A stretch of DNA of 64,000 bases, taken from Ctena decussata. Lineage: Eukaryota > Mollusca > Bivalvia > Lucinida > Lucinidae. A model generated the notes under the pieces. The model was given only the letters and a program-made list of their open reading frames with translations, ran no database searches and was not told where the DNA came from. Shown here in pieces: positions 22,034 through 34,307 of this stretch. Position 1 is the first letter of the stretch. The number at the start of each line of letters is the position of its first letter. The stretch spans positions 73,554,667 to 73,618,666 of the forward strand of contig OZ022509.1 in the NCBI GenBank assembly GCA_963989385.1, given 5' to 3'. The translations under genes were made by a program, and so were the position numbers.

Positions 22034-22760
22034 ATTCCTAGTCCCGCATGAAAATTGACTTTCAAATACGCTTTCATTGTTCTTGGCAAATATAACTTTT
22101 ATGAATAGTCGATCTAAAATATGCATCTTCCCGCTCATAGACCTTTGCAGTATATTGGAATGCTCCTCTAATCTTCTTACGATTAAAGGTTATACATGTA
22201 AATAATATTTCTCCTGCAGACAAACGCATATAAAGTGTGTCGTAAATATACCAAATATAGACTTATATAGCCCTTGTCTGAATACGAATGCCTTATATTT
22301 AGGTTAAAAGTTTCTTTAAACAAGAGTACTCAGGAAAAACGCCAAAAATACAATGTTGTAGATTGATATTATCATACACGTCCGAGAACGTCGTGTGATC
22401 TAATAGAACATCAACATGCACATTCATAACACAAAAACACAATAGGCAAATGAAACTTGTTGAAAATCAGATGGCCAACAGACTAAACAAGCTAGTCTGA
22501 GAATCAATGACTAGCTGAGAAAATCCAAGAGGGTATCTTGAGAAACAATGAAATCAACTGGTTTCAGTCAACTTGCTCAAAGTAAAGCCATCCAGTCATA
22601 AAAAGAAGTGTTTCAAATGCTTCTTGATAATCTCGTGTTCCAATTTTTTACACGATTCTCGCGAGAGGTTTAATACTTGAAAAATCCCGGTGATGTCACT
22701 GAGTGATGGCTCGATATAGACTAAATTACTGTTTCAAGGAGCCTTTAAACTCAAAACGAC
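22034..22760. other. No recognisable feature
   Basis: AT-rich spacer; no gene or repeat family recognised. Confidence 0.4.
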
Positions 22761-22766
22761 CAACCA

Positions 22767-22818
22767 ACCAACCTACCAATCAACCGACCGACCGATCGCA
22801 AACCCACCAACCAACCAA
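22767..22818. repeat. (CCAA/CCGA)n short repeat
   Basis: Imperfect run of ACCAACCAACC and ACCGACCGACCG units immediately left of the next element. May be a SINE tail. Confidence 0.75.
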
Positions 22819-23023
22819 CAGAGCTCTAGATAAGAGGGGTATTTGAAGATAATTGGGGAATAATTTTCTTTATTTCTCATTGAAACCATATGTTGTGACC
22901 CCTCATCTGAACCGTCTCGCCAAAACGGTTCAGTTGAGGGGTCACAACATATGTTTTTATTCAGAAGTAACAAAAAAAAATCCCTAATTATCGCAAATAC
23001 TCCCTCTTATCTAGGGCTCTGAA
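22819..23023. mobile_element. AGAGC(C)CTAGATAAGAG TIR element
   Basis: Left AGAGCTCTAGATAAGAGGGG and GTATTTGAAGATAATTGGGG; right AATTATCGCAAATACTCCCT and CTTATCTAGGGCTCT. The centre is a long hairpin (CATATGTTGTGACCCCTCAT...ATGAGGGGTCACAACATATG type). A related hairpin sits in 47373-47760. Confidence 0.85.
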
Positions 23024-23107
23024 ACCAACCAACCCGGTGATGTCAGTTCGCAAAAATTTCCGTTTCAAAGACCTGTATCAATCATGAAATCTGCTCCAAT
23101 GAAAGCC

Positions 23108-23345
23108 AAGCAACGCGACACGTGAAAACCAACAGAGTGGTTGTGCGCCCAGCGCAGACTCAGATCAGCCTGGGCATCCGCCCAGGCTGATCAGAGTCTT
23201 CGCTGTCCGTATGGAGGTAGCGTAGACCCTTAGCTATCATTTAAGAGCTTAACGAAGAGGCTGATCGGACTGGGTGACTGCCCAGGCTGATTTGATTCTG
23301 CACTGGTCGCACAAACACTTGGTTGGTTATCTCGTGTCGCGGCTC
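23108..23345. mobile_element. GAGCCGCG fold-back MITE, copy 7
   Basis: The left end is eroded (AACGCGACACGTGAAAACC), the right end is intact (CTCGTGTCGCGGCTC). Both GATCAG arms and the GGTAGCGTAGACCCTTAGCT centre are present. Confidence 0.9.
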
Positions 23346-23454
23346 AATTATGACTAATAATAAAGCGGCAAAGTAACTATCAGTGTTAATGAGTTCGAAT
23401 CAAAAAGTTGCGTATTAATAATATCATCCGTAATAGGAAATAAGTTCCTGATTC

Positions 23455-23590
23455 CTTATCAGACTCTTGCAGAAATAGGTCAAACTCTGATGTGTGCGCA
23501 TTAAAAAGGCGACTATTGACATATGCGATCTTCAGCTTCAGACCGGGCATCCGCGCAGTCTGATCGAAACCTTGCTACTTTGACTCAGCA
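23455..23590. repeat. Decayed GATCAG fold-back relic
   Basis: CTTATCAGACTCTTGC and ACCGGGCATCCGCGCAGTCT resemble the inner arms of the GAGCCGCG MITE. No terminal repeats remain. Confidence 0.4.
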
Positions 23591-23827
23591 ATTTGTGATG
23601 TTGAAAGGCAGCTCAAATTTTTGTTGAATTATTTAAAGTCTGCATTGTCTGTCAGTTTTCTGAATTTATGATAGAATTGAGACGGGCCTCTTTATCCTTT
23701 GAAATATTTTTTTAATCAACGGCATTCACCAGCCCAGTAGCCCGATGATACAAAAAAATATTGTTAAAAGGGCCTTAAAGAACTACATGTACATATATTA
23801 ACCATCTATTCACACGTATGCCTATAT

Positions 23828-23963
23828 AAGCCGCGACACGAGAAAACCAACAAAGTGGCTGTGCGCCCATCGCAGACTCAGATCAGTCTCGGCGGATGAC
23901 CAGGCTGATCTAAGTCTGCGCTGGTCACACAACAACTTTGTTGGTTTTCTCGTGTCGCGGTTC
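23828..23963. mobile_element. GAGCCGCG fold-back MITE, internally deleted (copy 8)
   Basis: About 136 bp instead of about 238. Both outer arms are present (CCGCGACACGAGAAAACCAA and its inverse), but the second half of the left hairpin, the centre and the first half of the right hairpin are gone, leaving one compact stem. Confidence 0.92.
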
Positions 23964-24369
23964 ATGTCATTATGTTTCAGCAATGTTTTTATTTATCAAT
24001 GTATAGAGAAATCAAATTATTTTGAGGATTTATAGTGGCAAAAACAGCGTTGTACAGCCGAAATACCCCTTATATCGTATTTATTCGGTTATAGAACTGT
24101 ATTTTTTTTCTAGTTCAAAAATGAACTCGAATATCTACACCAGTCTCATGTAATTCTGCTATGAGGTGTTTTTCTTTTCCTTCTAAAATAATCTAAGAAA
24201 TCTAGGCCCGTCCTATAAGACGGAGCTAGATATATTAGATTGTTTTGGAAGGGAAATCCTCGTTTTATAACTGAAGAAGTTCATTGATCTAATTTTGATA
24301 CAGCTGTTTTCTTTGATACGTGCATATATGCTTTCATTTCATTAACACAACTCATAGTCTCATTTTCCA

Positions 24370-24608
24370 CTCTTTCGGCGCCAAAGTCGCAAAAATGCGA
24401 CTTTGCAAACAGCGTATATCCAGATCAGCCGGCTCTTAAAAGAGCCGTCTGATCAAGATCTACACTGTTTGCCATTCAAATATGAACTTAAAAAGTCTGA
24501 TTTTATGAAAAATGTCTTTAGATTGTTAAAATTTCCAATTACAAATCTGTCGTCTGATGATTCGAGCAGACGAAAATTTGTCGTCTGAAAAATTTGGCAC
24601 CGAAAGAG
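24370..24608. mobile_element. 239-bp TTAA-type MITE, copy 2 (inverted)
   Basis: Same length and near-identical sequence to 20279-20517 but reverse-complemented. The right flank keeps TTAA (24609-24612); the left flank does not. Ends CTCTTTCGGCGCCAAAG and TTTGGCACCGAAAGAG. Confidence 0.92.
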
Positions 24609-25058
24609 TTAACAAACTGAGACTGATCAAATGAAATGACACTATCGGGCTTGCAGTCAAATCTGTTTTAAGGGAACGCAAAGCAGAACAAACTAAACGT
24701 GGCTTCGAAATACAGGTGACCCCTTAAAACGGGTTCATTTGAACTGTATTTGTACTCATCGAAGCCCGAAAAGACGGGTGTCGAAGACAGGTCACCCCTG
24801 GCCTGAGTGAACCTTACAACATGTTTGACTGTGCATGACTGTATATGTACAGGGTCATTGAATTGGCCTGCGCATAAGCACAGTCGTATTAGAGTTTTCT
24901 GTTTTCGCCTCAATGAGCTTCAAATCCTGCAAAAACAAATACCGTATTAAACGCCCCGGGAGCAGTTGCAGTTTACGAAACGGGGACGGGGTGGTATTTG
25001 GTGCCTAAAGTGTAGTAATTCAGTCACTGCAGAAATACACGCAGAATTGGTTTATTTT

Positions 25059-25292
25059 TAGAAGAAGCAACTCCACCTTTTTGCTTCCCTTCTCAGTAGC
25101 CTCAAGGAGCAAATTCTATCCTTTAAGAGTAGACCCCATTTTTAAGAGCTACGTCATCCAGAGAAGTAAACAAGAATTCTCACAAGTTAATATAAGATTA
25201 TGTTCGTAAAATAGACAGGGGACGTTTATTAAAGCAGAGGCGTTTATATGAGTAGAGCGCTTATTAGGATTCATACGGTATGCTGGTGTGCC
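25059..25292. other. No gene; possible AAGCAACTCC end
   Basis: AAGAAGCAACTCCACCTTTT near 25063 resembles the AAGCAACTC-type TIR. A partner end is not convincing. Confidence 0.3.
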
Positions 25293-25511
25293 TATAGGGT
25301 CAACTCGAGTAACTTCGGACAGCGGGTAAATTCAGACATACCATTGCAAACAGTGAAAATCAAGATGAGACGGCTCATCATGAGCCGTCTTATCAGGATT
25401 TTCACTGTTTGCCCAGTTAGTTTTATTTTATTTCCAAACAACTGACATATTAAGGAAACTGTCACTGTCCGAATTTACCCGCTGTCCGAATTTACCCGAC
25501 TTTACCCTATA
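25293..25511. mobile_element. TATAGGGT TIR element with GATCAG-like hairpin
   Basis: Left TATAGGGTCAACTCGAGTAA and GGACAGCGGGTAAATTC; right GAATTTACCCGCTGTCC and GACTTTACCCTATA, inverted. The right end has the GTCCGAATTTACCCG unit twice. The centre (25346-25412) is a hairpin with GCAAACAGTGAAAATC arms and GACGGCTCATCATGAGCCGTC. Confidence 0.88.
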
Positions 25512-26390
25512 CCGAGGCACATAGCTTAAGGCTCTTTTTTATGTGACGCCTCTTAAATCGAAAAAGAATAAAACTTCGCTAAAATCTAATTATCAGCTGA
25601 TGTGCTCTAAATCTTAGTTGCTGACGTAAATGTTAAAACAAAGTGGGGCTTCTTTCGAATGAAACGTAATCATTATGTTTTTGAAACTGTCACGCAAAAG
25701 ATGCATGTAGCTCTGCCTACAGTGCAATCTACACTGTTTGCTCTAGAGTTGTACGTTTTTAGAGTGTATGGGTGTATCTCCATTTTTTCAGTCATTTTTC
25801 AGACGGAAGAAAACTGTACTTTCCTAGAGGACATGGGACGGCTTTGATATTTGTCAGAAGTCTAAATTACATGGACTGTCTTCGCTCAAGCGCGTTCGAT
25901 GAATTTACGTCCCTAGCCTTTGAATAAGAACAAAAAGGGGGTTGCATAATCAGATACAAACCTTCTGACAGTAACAAAAAAAGTGTGAAGTTTTAAAAAA
26001 GACGTTTTATAGGAGCTGCACAAACAAGGTACAGACTGTCTGTGTACTTACTATGGACTTACATAGAACGGAAGCTGAAAGTATGAAATGTGAAAAAATG
26101 ACAAATGTTTATCAGACTGTACAATCAAAAAGTTACATGCAGAGCGGTATTACGCACAAAATGTACATGTTATTAATCAACCGGTCTTCTGATGCTGAAA
26201 AATGACAAAGTAAGCAAAGCGAAAAAAATGTAATAAAAACTGTCGCCAAAAGCCTGTAGGTCACACGCAATCAGTTCAAGACCATGTTCCATCGCATGCG
26301 CAGTGTTAGTATTGCATTATAAACAAAAGAGAGCACACAACAGTAAGCCGGGACTGTGTGTATAGAAAACAGTACTCGGCAGACAGTAAA
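25512..26390. other. No recognisable feature
   Basis: Spacer with short ORFs only; none has a recognisable motif. Confidence 0.4.
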
Positions 26391-26397
26391 ATTTTAG

Positions 26398-26630
26398 GCT
26401 GAGACACACGAAAATAACAAAGCGGTTGTGTGCCCAACGAAATCTCAGATCAGCCTGGGCATCCGCCCAGTCTGGTCGGAGTCTTCACTGTCTGCATAGA
26501 GATATCTTAGACCCTTGGCTACCCTTTAAGCGCAGAGCAAAGACTCTGATCAGACTTGGCCGATGCCCAGGCTGATCTGAGTTTGCGCTGGTCGCACAAC
26601 CAGTTTGTTGGTTTTCTCGTGTCTCGGCTC
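26398..26630. mobile_element. GAGCCGCG fold-back MITE, copy 9
   Basis: Left end diverged (GCTGAGACACACGAAAATAA), right end GTTTTCTCGTGTCTCGGCTC. Inner arms CTGGGCATCCGCCCAG and CTTGGCCGATGCCCAG. Confidence 0.9.
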
Positions 26631-26639
26631 ATTTAGTAT

Positions 26640-27440
26640 TTCGTATGTTTCACAGTATATGCAATGCCTTTTTTATTTACTTTTTTCTGTATATGTGCTT
26701 TTAGGCATATACAAAGTATATATGGCAGCATCAGTCTAATAAAAAAACTGATCTAAAGTAACTGTCTCAGTTGTATTTCCATAGATCAGAATTGCTGAAT
26801 ATGACGTTAAAGATGCAAGTTCTGCAAGTTTAATGTATTTTTGCCCCTGAACCATTTTTTGAGGAAAACAGTATTTGAGCATGCTTTCATCGAATAAAAA
26901 TAGAAAACGAATCAATATTGGCAGAAATTGCCCATTTAGGAGCTTTCTTTCTAGATGTTATATTTATTGGCTTCCAGACAATAATTCCCTGCAGTGGTTA
27001 TAATCTTTTCTGATAAGTCCTGTTATGCACATTAAATCCTTTGTGACCCTTGTTTTAGCCTGTTTGGGTGGTGCTACTCATCTCAGTATCCATTTTTAGA
27101 ACCAGAACACTCAGTTGAAATCCTTTCAAGCAAAGTTAGGGGTTCAAAATAGAAATACTTTGCTAATTACAAGTTATAGCTTTTTGAAATTGTTTTACAA
27201 ATAAACAATGTTTGAACATCATTTTTAATACACGCTCGCGAAAAATAGTTACTAGGAGTTGGCTGGCACGCTGAAACTTATGTTCTTGGTAGAATGTGAC
27301 GTTATTTTAATGGATTGAAGGGGGTCAAATTTGCAGACCTTGCAACTTTAAGGTTTCCTCTTGCAATCATTCAATAATGCATAATACCAAAAATGAATGA
27401 AACAGTCCATTCACGTGTTTACAGACAGTTGTCTCCCAGA
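26640..27440. other. No recognisable feature
   Basis: AT-rich spacer without a supported reading frame or repeat. Confidence 0.4.
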
Positions 27441-27764
27441 TGCATTATCAACCGGATGCAGCCATCAAATGATTCCAAATTACTTAATAACTCATTAACG
27501 AACCATTGTTGCCTTTCTGTCATCTCATTCATAATTCAAATCCTAGATGAATGAAAAGGATGAGAGCTATTTTGCCAGACGTTATGACTGGCTGCATCCA
27601 TTTTGTAGTAATGCATGCATGACACACATACGAAAATAAACTGTTGATAGGGGCGTAGTCTGACCGTGTACTTTGTCGAACCAAATATTTTAATCTGAAT
27701 GCATGCATGCCCTTCAAGGGAGATCTGTCTAACAAGGAAAACCACCCCTTCCGCCATTTTAACA

Positions 27765-27885
27765 AAGGGAAGCAACTTCAGTGACTTCTTTGCTTTCTCG
27801 TATAAGGTACCCTTTCTGAAATAGGTCAATCACTCTCATTAAAGACATGGGGCAAAAAATGCAGAGTTGCCTCTCTTGAAAGTGT
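27765..27885. mobile_element. AAGCAACTC-type TIR element, copy 2 (short)
   Basis: CAAAGGGAAGCAACTTCAG on the left and GAGTTGCCTCTCTTGAAAGT on the right in inverted orientation, as at 19871-20060. Only the ends are conserved. Confidence 0.4.
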
Positions 27886-27908
27886 ACCGATTTATCTTAA
27901 GCACATAT

Positions 27909-28143
27909 GAGTCGCGACACGAGAAAACAAACAATGTGGTTGTGCGCCCAGCGCAGACTCAGATCAGTCCGGGCATCTGCCCAGTCTGATCCGACTCTTC
28001 GCAAAGCGCTTTAAGGGTAGCTAAGGGCCTCAGCTATCTCCATGCGGACAGCGAAGACTCTGATCAGACTGGGCAGATGCCAAGGCTGATCCGACTCTGC
28101 GCTGGGCGCACAGCCAATTTGTTGGTTTTCTCACGTCGCAGCT
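27909..28143. mobile_element. GAGCCGCG fold-back MITE, copy 10
   Basis: Ends GAGTCGCGACACGAGAAAAC / GTTTTCTCACGTCGCAGCTC, flanked by ATAT on both sides. Arms CATCTGCCCAGTCTGATC and GATCAGACTGGGCAGATG. Confidence 0.93.
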
Positions 28144-28760
28144 CATATGGAGATATGTTGGAACCTATGCCACCAGGCCTCTTTCTGGCTACGGCCATGG
28201 TTGACATTCAAATCTTGATTAACACTGTCAGAAATCCAAAATTCATCAGAAAGTCTTTAAAACCTCTACACTACAGTCAATTGTTCTAAAGGCCACCTCT
28301 ATTAAGCAAAATCTTGTCTTTAAAGGTCAAAATCTCATACCCCAAAGTTCCATTTTCAATGTAAACCAATCTGAATTAAGCAAGCAGTTTGGCCCTTCCG
28401 TGGAGTGCTTGCATAAGGCTTGATTGTACCCTGTATTTTAACCAAAAAATGAAACAGGAACCCAATATGAATTTAGACAGTTTTGAGAGGAAGCATCATG
28501 TGCATAAACGTTTATCATTCTCAGACTCAAGTTCGATACATAGCATTTAACAGCCTTTGAATTCCATCGTGACATAGTATTCCTACTTGCTAAAATAGGT
28601 TTATATACTAAACTATTACATAAGGCCAAAACTTAATTCATTTCCCATTAAATTTCATTTTCAAGCGAGCGACATTGGCATAAATCTTATCGACTTTGTC
28701 AGAGAATTCTTCTTTTTCGTTTTCTTCTGCACAAAGTAGATTTATGGGCCCGACATAAAG
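28144..28760. other. No recognisable feature
   Basis: Short ORFs only; nothing recognised. Confidence 0.4.
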
Positions 28761-28767
28761 CTACTTA

Positions 28768-28875
28768 GTTTAGTTGGTTGGGGTCGGAGTTTGCCTTGTC
28801 TGTTGCTTGGTTATTCGGGGTCTAACTGATGGTTTTCTTTTGCTCCGGTATTTCAGTGCTAGGGGTTTCCTGGTG
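28768..28875 (+). repeat. Dispersed repeat DR1, 5' part, cut by an array
   Basis: GGAGTTTGCCTTGTCTGTTG and the following block match the start of the DR1 copy at 46310-47000. Homology stops at TTCCTGGTG, exactly where a CACTGTAAAAAA-ended array begins. Confidence 0.65.
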
Positions 28876-29733
28876 CACTGTAAAAAATTCGTGTTTAGCT
28901 ACACCAAGCGCAGTGTTATGTTTTCTTTTAAACGGGTGTTACTTTCACCATTACACACTTTTGGGTGTACTGTTACACAATAAAGAAATGATACCTTAAA
29001 CCGTAATAAATATTACACAAAGTTCGGTGTAAAATGCTTAAATCGGTGTTAGATGACACTCAGTGTTGAATTTCTGAAATCCGGGCGAAACGTTTCTTTG
29101 TTCGAGTGTAAGGTTTCCTTGACTATTTTTATAGAAACGTTACACTAGTTCGGTGCTTATCACTGTAAAAAATTCGTGTTTAGCTATACCAAGCGCAGTG
29201 TTATGTTTTCTTTTAAACGGGTGTTACTTTCACCATTACACACTTTTGGGTGTAGTGTTACACAATAAAGAAATGATACCTTAAACCGTAATAAATATTA
29301 CACAAAGTTCGGTGTAAAATGCTTAAATCGGTGTTAGATGACACTCAGTGTTGAATTTCTAAACTCCGGGCGAAACGTTTCTTTGTTCGAGTGTAAGGTT
29401 TCCTTGACTATTTTTATAGAAACGTTACACTAGTTCGGTGCTTAATAAGTAAAAATACACGTGTTTAGTTTCGCAAAACGCAGCGTTATATTTTTTTATT
29501 AAACAGGTGTTAATTTCACCATCAGACACTGTTTGGTGTGATGTTACACGATGAAGAAACGATTCCTTAAACCGTAATTCACATTACCCAACGTACGGTG
29601 TAAAATGCGCAAATCAGTGTCAGGTGACACTGGGTGCTGAACTGATAAAATCCGAGCTTAACGTGTGTGTGTTCAAGTGTAACGTTTCCTTGACTATTTT
29701 TCATAGAAACGTTACATTAGTTCGGTGCTTACA
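28876..29733. repeat. 285-bp tandem array, about 3 units
   Basis: Units start at 28876 (CACTGTAAAAAATTCGTGTT), 29161 (identical start) and about 29443 (diverged). The first two are nearly identical; a further very degenerate unit may extend to about 30015. Rich in GGTGT/ACACC motifs. The CACTGTAAAAAA start is the inverse of the TTTTTTACAGTG end of the array at 36885-37588. Confidence 0.88.
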
Positions 29734-30014
29734 TTAAAAGTCTTCTGGTGTTAAAAGTGCACAATAAATAGTGTTAACACGGTGATGAACGATACTCCTA
29801 TTATTGAAACATGTTACCCCAGCTGTAGCGTAACCTATCTAAAGCAGTATGAAATAAGCGTGTATATCGTAGTGTTATTGTCAAAATGCCCCAAACGCTG
29901 TGTAGCAATTATGTTTAAAGTTTTATTTGGCTTTAATTTGCACGATGGAGGAACGAAACTCGTAATTTGGATACAAATTATTCAAAAGCATTTTAAGTAT
30001 AACAAGTAACCCTG

Positions 30015-30470
30015 GGTATTAAAATGCTTAAGGCAGACCGTATTCTAATACTTCTATTACAGCCAAGCTGTAAGTAAAACCTAATGAGGGTTGAAGCTGT
30101 GCCGGCTGGGCTACCATACCCAGTGACAGCTACTATAGCCGGATTGGTTCTAGACCTGAAGGGATGAAAATGCAGCCTGGAAACTTTCTTATCGTCTGTC
30201 TTTCTAATTACTTTTCTTCTTGCTTTCCTAAATTTCACCACTATTTCTTTCTATCCGCCAAACTGAAAGTAACATAATGGTCAATTTCGTGACAGAAGTT
30301 ACTCAACTGTTAGATGTAGATGTAGATGTATTATATGTTATATGTCACGCAGATTTAGCAGTATTGCAACAAGTTTGGGTGCTTACTAGTGCCGACACCA
30401 TGGCACATGTGGACACTATTGCACTGGTCACAGGTCTGGCATAGTTTTTCATTGATACTATATTTCGTAT
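30015..30470. other. No recognisable feature
   Basis: Spacer between the 285-bp array and the LINE. Contains a short GATGTAGATGTAGATGT run near 30316. Confidence 0.4.
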
Positions 30471-30474
30471 TAAT

Positions 30475-31866
30475 AGTGTGGTATGTAAGATTCTTGAATC
30501 TATAGTACGTGAAAACATAGTAAATCATAGGAAGAAGAATAAATTATTTAGTAATAAACAGTTTGGATTTATAGCTGGAAGATCTACAGTACTTCAGCTT
30601 ATACAAGTGTTAGATAATTGGACTGATATACTAGATAATGCCGGTTCCGTCGATGTTGCCTATTGTGATTTCATGAAGGCCTTTGACAAGGTCCGGCTCA
30701 TGGAGGCTTGGTTCATAAACTTCAGTTATATAACATAGGACACGTGTATACAAGATGGATAGAATCATTTTTGGCGAATCGTAAGCAACGAGTATTAGTA
30801 AACGGATTATCCTCAGACTGGAGGGCCGTGGATAGTGGAATACCTCAGGGTTCGGTCTTAGCTCCGATCCTTTTTGTGTTGTATATCAACAACCTACCAG
30901 ATGTTATCAAGCACGGAAGTATCCCATACCTTTTTGCCGACGACACCAAAGTCTATCATATCATATATTGTACTAAAGATTGTGAAAACTTACAGAAGGA
31001 TATAAGAGCAATGCAAGAATGGTCTGAAAAGTGGTTATTATGCTTTCACTCCGAAAAGTGTAAATGTATAAGAATAGGGAGTACTGAGGTCAACATGGTT
31101 ACTTATCATCTCAAAGAAGGACAGAAGGGTGTGGAGTTCAAAGACCATGAAAAGGACATTGGAGTAGTAATAGACAACAAACTTTCATTTGAAAAACATA
31201 TCAGCGAAAAAGTTAATAAAGCGAATTCAATAATGGGAGTTATACGGAGAACATTTGAATGTCTTGATCAAAAAACTTTTAAATTGCTATACACTTCATT
31301 AGTTAGACCTCATCTTGAATATGCTAACCAAGTCTGGAAGCCTTACTTAAAGAAACACATAGATTTACTAGAAAATGTACAGAGACGATCTACCAAGTTA
31401 ATACCAGGACTTTCAAACTTTTCATATACAGAGAGACTGAAAATATTGAATCTACCATCACTGGCATACAGAAGGACAAGAGGAGACATGATTGAGATGT
31501 ATAAGATTCTGTCTGGAAAATATGATCCCGGTTTCAAATTTTATTCAGTTGCGGCAAGATTCTTGTACTCGTGGTCATAGATACAAAATATTTAAGAAAA
31601 GACCTAGGCTAAATATAAGAAAATATTCATTCTGTGTAAGAACAGTGGAATTATGGAACGGGTTACCTAATAGAGTGGTGGAGGCAAATACAGTAAGAAC
31701 ATTTGAACTTAGACTCGACAAGTTATGGAGAGACCAACCACAAAGATTCCAGTACAGAGAGGACATCAAAGCACTGACCGGACGTGACCTAAAACAATAT
31801 AATGAAGAATTAGAGCTGGTCCAACAGGCCCATGAGCAGGGCCTTCTACCAGAAGAGGATCTGTAA
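30475..31866 (+). pseudogene. Non-LTR retrotransposon reverse transcriptase, truncated and frameshifted
   Basis: Three consecutive frames reconstruct the C-terminal two thirds of a LINE polymerase. Frame 1 (to about 30690) has the fingers region, QFGF..GRST and the AFDKV block with the first catalytic aspartate. Frame 2 (to about 31535) has GIPQGS and LFADDT with the catalytic aspartate pair, then the thumb with VRPHLEYA. Frame 3 (to the stop at 31866) has RGHRYKIF, ELWNGLPN and an acidic tail ending PEEDL. Shifts lie near 30690 and 31535. Homology begins abruptly near 30475, so the endonuclease is missing (5' truncation, typical of LINE insertion). It is a different lineage from the LINE at 15583-17070, which has a Cys/His cluster instead of this tail. 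Confidence 0.88.
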
Positions 31867-33985
31867 GAATCTGTAAGAATATTTAGTTCATCTCTCTTTC
31901 ATTTTAGTTCCCTTGGTCTTTTTACCTTTAAATCTATCTAGTTAATTTCTTTATTTTGCCTTCTTCCTGCTGCTAAACATGCAGTGGTAGATTCTATTAT
32001 GTTTTATCTTCTCCATTAGTCTTGTCATAGCGACACCTTTATTTTATTGACAGAATCAGAATCAGATGACCCCAGCAAGGCGAAACTCGCAATTATCCGT
32101 TGCGGTTCATTCACTGGAATATCGACTCGAACATACCGGAAATAAATAAATGACGTAATCAGCGTTAACAAATTGATTTTCGCAGACGGCTTGTTCTGAA
32201 TAAATAAACCGATATATTATCGTTACTAAACGGTAAGATTCACATTTTGATCACAAAAAATAATGATCTATATGAGCGTAAACGAAGACAACCGCAGAAC
32301 GGCCCTGCCAGCTTGTAATAAATGTATTAGAAGCTTAGGAAGAGAAAAACTTCCTCCCCCACCCACCGATTACACTGTGAGTTAAATGCAGAGATTTTGG
32401 CTCTCTGATCGGATTATTTGTGAGGGTGTCTCTTCAGTGAGTAGATAAAACGCATCATACAACATGATAAATATAAATTAAAGGGATTTATTAAAGAACA
32501 TGGTTTTTCATTTATAGGAATTCTATAACCTGGGCTCGTGTTATCGATACCTTAATAAAGTATCGCAGTTTCTAAGCACCACAGCAACGTCAACATATAT
32601 TTGTCTTGTATGCGTGAAACTTCGCCTTTTCCCTCTTTATTCTTGGTGAAAACACGCCATTTTCCGTGCCGACTGTTTTGCTACTTGACCCAGAAACATG
32701 ACCTTCGAAATTGACCAATGAAATAGTGCGTCATATGCTATGGATACTCATTTGCATATCTAAATTGATACGCGCTGTGTAAGTGTAACAACAAAATCTG
32801 CGGCGGGGTATTAAAATCAGTTATTTTCGTGACGAAAATCGTCTGTTACTTTCTTCTTTGTTTTTGTTAGCTCACATTACCCATTAATGAAAAAGGTATG
32901 TGTCAAGACTTGCTAAAATAGATAGATCTACTGCTACAAATTTATTGAGAGCATGGTGTCGAAAATCATTCGTTTTTTAGAAACAGATAGACTCCCCATA
33001 CCTTCTAGTACATGTAGTTCACACCTGGAATACTCTACAATAAATATACATTGAATTTAAATTGTAATAAAATCTAAGTAGCTTTTCAGCAGCAATAACA
33101 GGTGTGAGCTAAAAACAAGAAAAAAAAATTAAATTCCCTATGTTGTATGATAAGGACCTATGGTATGTTTGCACTTCAGTACTTTTGAAATCCAACACAA
33201 TCACTCGCTGCAGCCTGTTCTGTTTATAGCCCCATAGAGTAAATAAACAGACAAGAATTTTTAGAAAGCGTCCATAGTTGCAGAAATTTCAAAAGTGGAA
33301 TTTTCAATGACTTTATGGCCAAGAAATATGGATATAAGTGAAAATGAACAAATTACATGTTGTATTGTAAGTACAGTGATCTTGCTTTGATTCTAAGCAT
33401 GTTTATTTGATTTTTTTTCACTGAGTTGTTGGCAAAGCTTCAGTCTACAGGATCAAAGGTCAACGTGACCAAATGACGTAATATCTATGAAAATCTCGTG
33501 ACCTAAAGGAAGGTATTGATAACATATGACTGGCGATAACGTATGATGTCACGATACTGCAGATGCCTTTTAGAGCTTCATTAACAGAAAATAAAACCTT
33601 TGCAATTCCAAAAGAACTGTACAAAATGTTAAAGAAATAATATATCTGATTTAAATTTATTTATTTAGATAGAAATGCCGTAAGATACTCAGGAAATAGT
33701 ATCAAAAATCGCTGCAAAATCATTTATCGCACTCCAAGTCATTTATAGCCCTATATATATATATATGATAGGGATGATGCCGATGGTTGGGTAAAAGATA
33801 AAATAAACATTCACAAGCCTAGGGAATACAATACGACGGAAAATAAAATGTAATGGAAAATATAATACTAACAAAGGGTCTATTTATAATATACATGAAG
33901 TTTCAGTAGGGACCAGGCTGTTTACTTTTTTCCGTTCATCTTGAAAGTTTGTGTGTAGAACTGTAGATTCTAGTTTCGCAGATTT
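31867..33985. other. LINE 3' flank, then spacer
   Basis: The first few hundred bases are probably the LINE 3' UTR; no poly-A or target duplication is clear. The rest has no recognisable gene. A weak inverted pair AGCTCACATTACC (32870) / GGTGTGAGCT (33100) may mark a small TIR element, and a short (TA)n lies near 33752. Confidence 0.35.
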
Positions 33986-33991
33986 TCACCA

Positions 33992-34155
33992 AAAATTGAT
34001 TATAAATAAAATTTTCCTTTTATTCGTAACAGATCTGGGGGATGAAAATGTTACCACCCTTGTCACATGTAAAAATTGATGTACAAAAATTAATTATAAA
34101 TCAAATTTTTCTTTTTTTCGTAACAGATCTATGGTAGAAGCTGTTACCACCCTTA
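33992..34155. repeat. 94-bp direct duplication
   Basis: 33992-34061 and 34086-34155 share 'ttgattataaat', TCGTAACAGATCT and GTTACCACCCTT in the same order with about 94-bp spacing. Confidence 0.75.
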
Positions 34156-34307
34156 TAATTTCAACTTCAATGTGGATTCTTGTCAAAATCCGCTAGGCAG
34201 ACATCTCGACAAGGGTTAGACGTCAGACGTTCCAAATCAAAGAAACTCGGATGTGAATGTTAAGTAAAAATGTCCAACATGTATACACTGTACATATCTA
34301 CCTTGGC

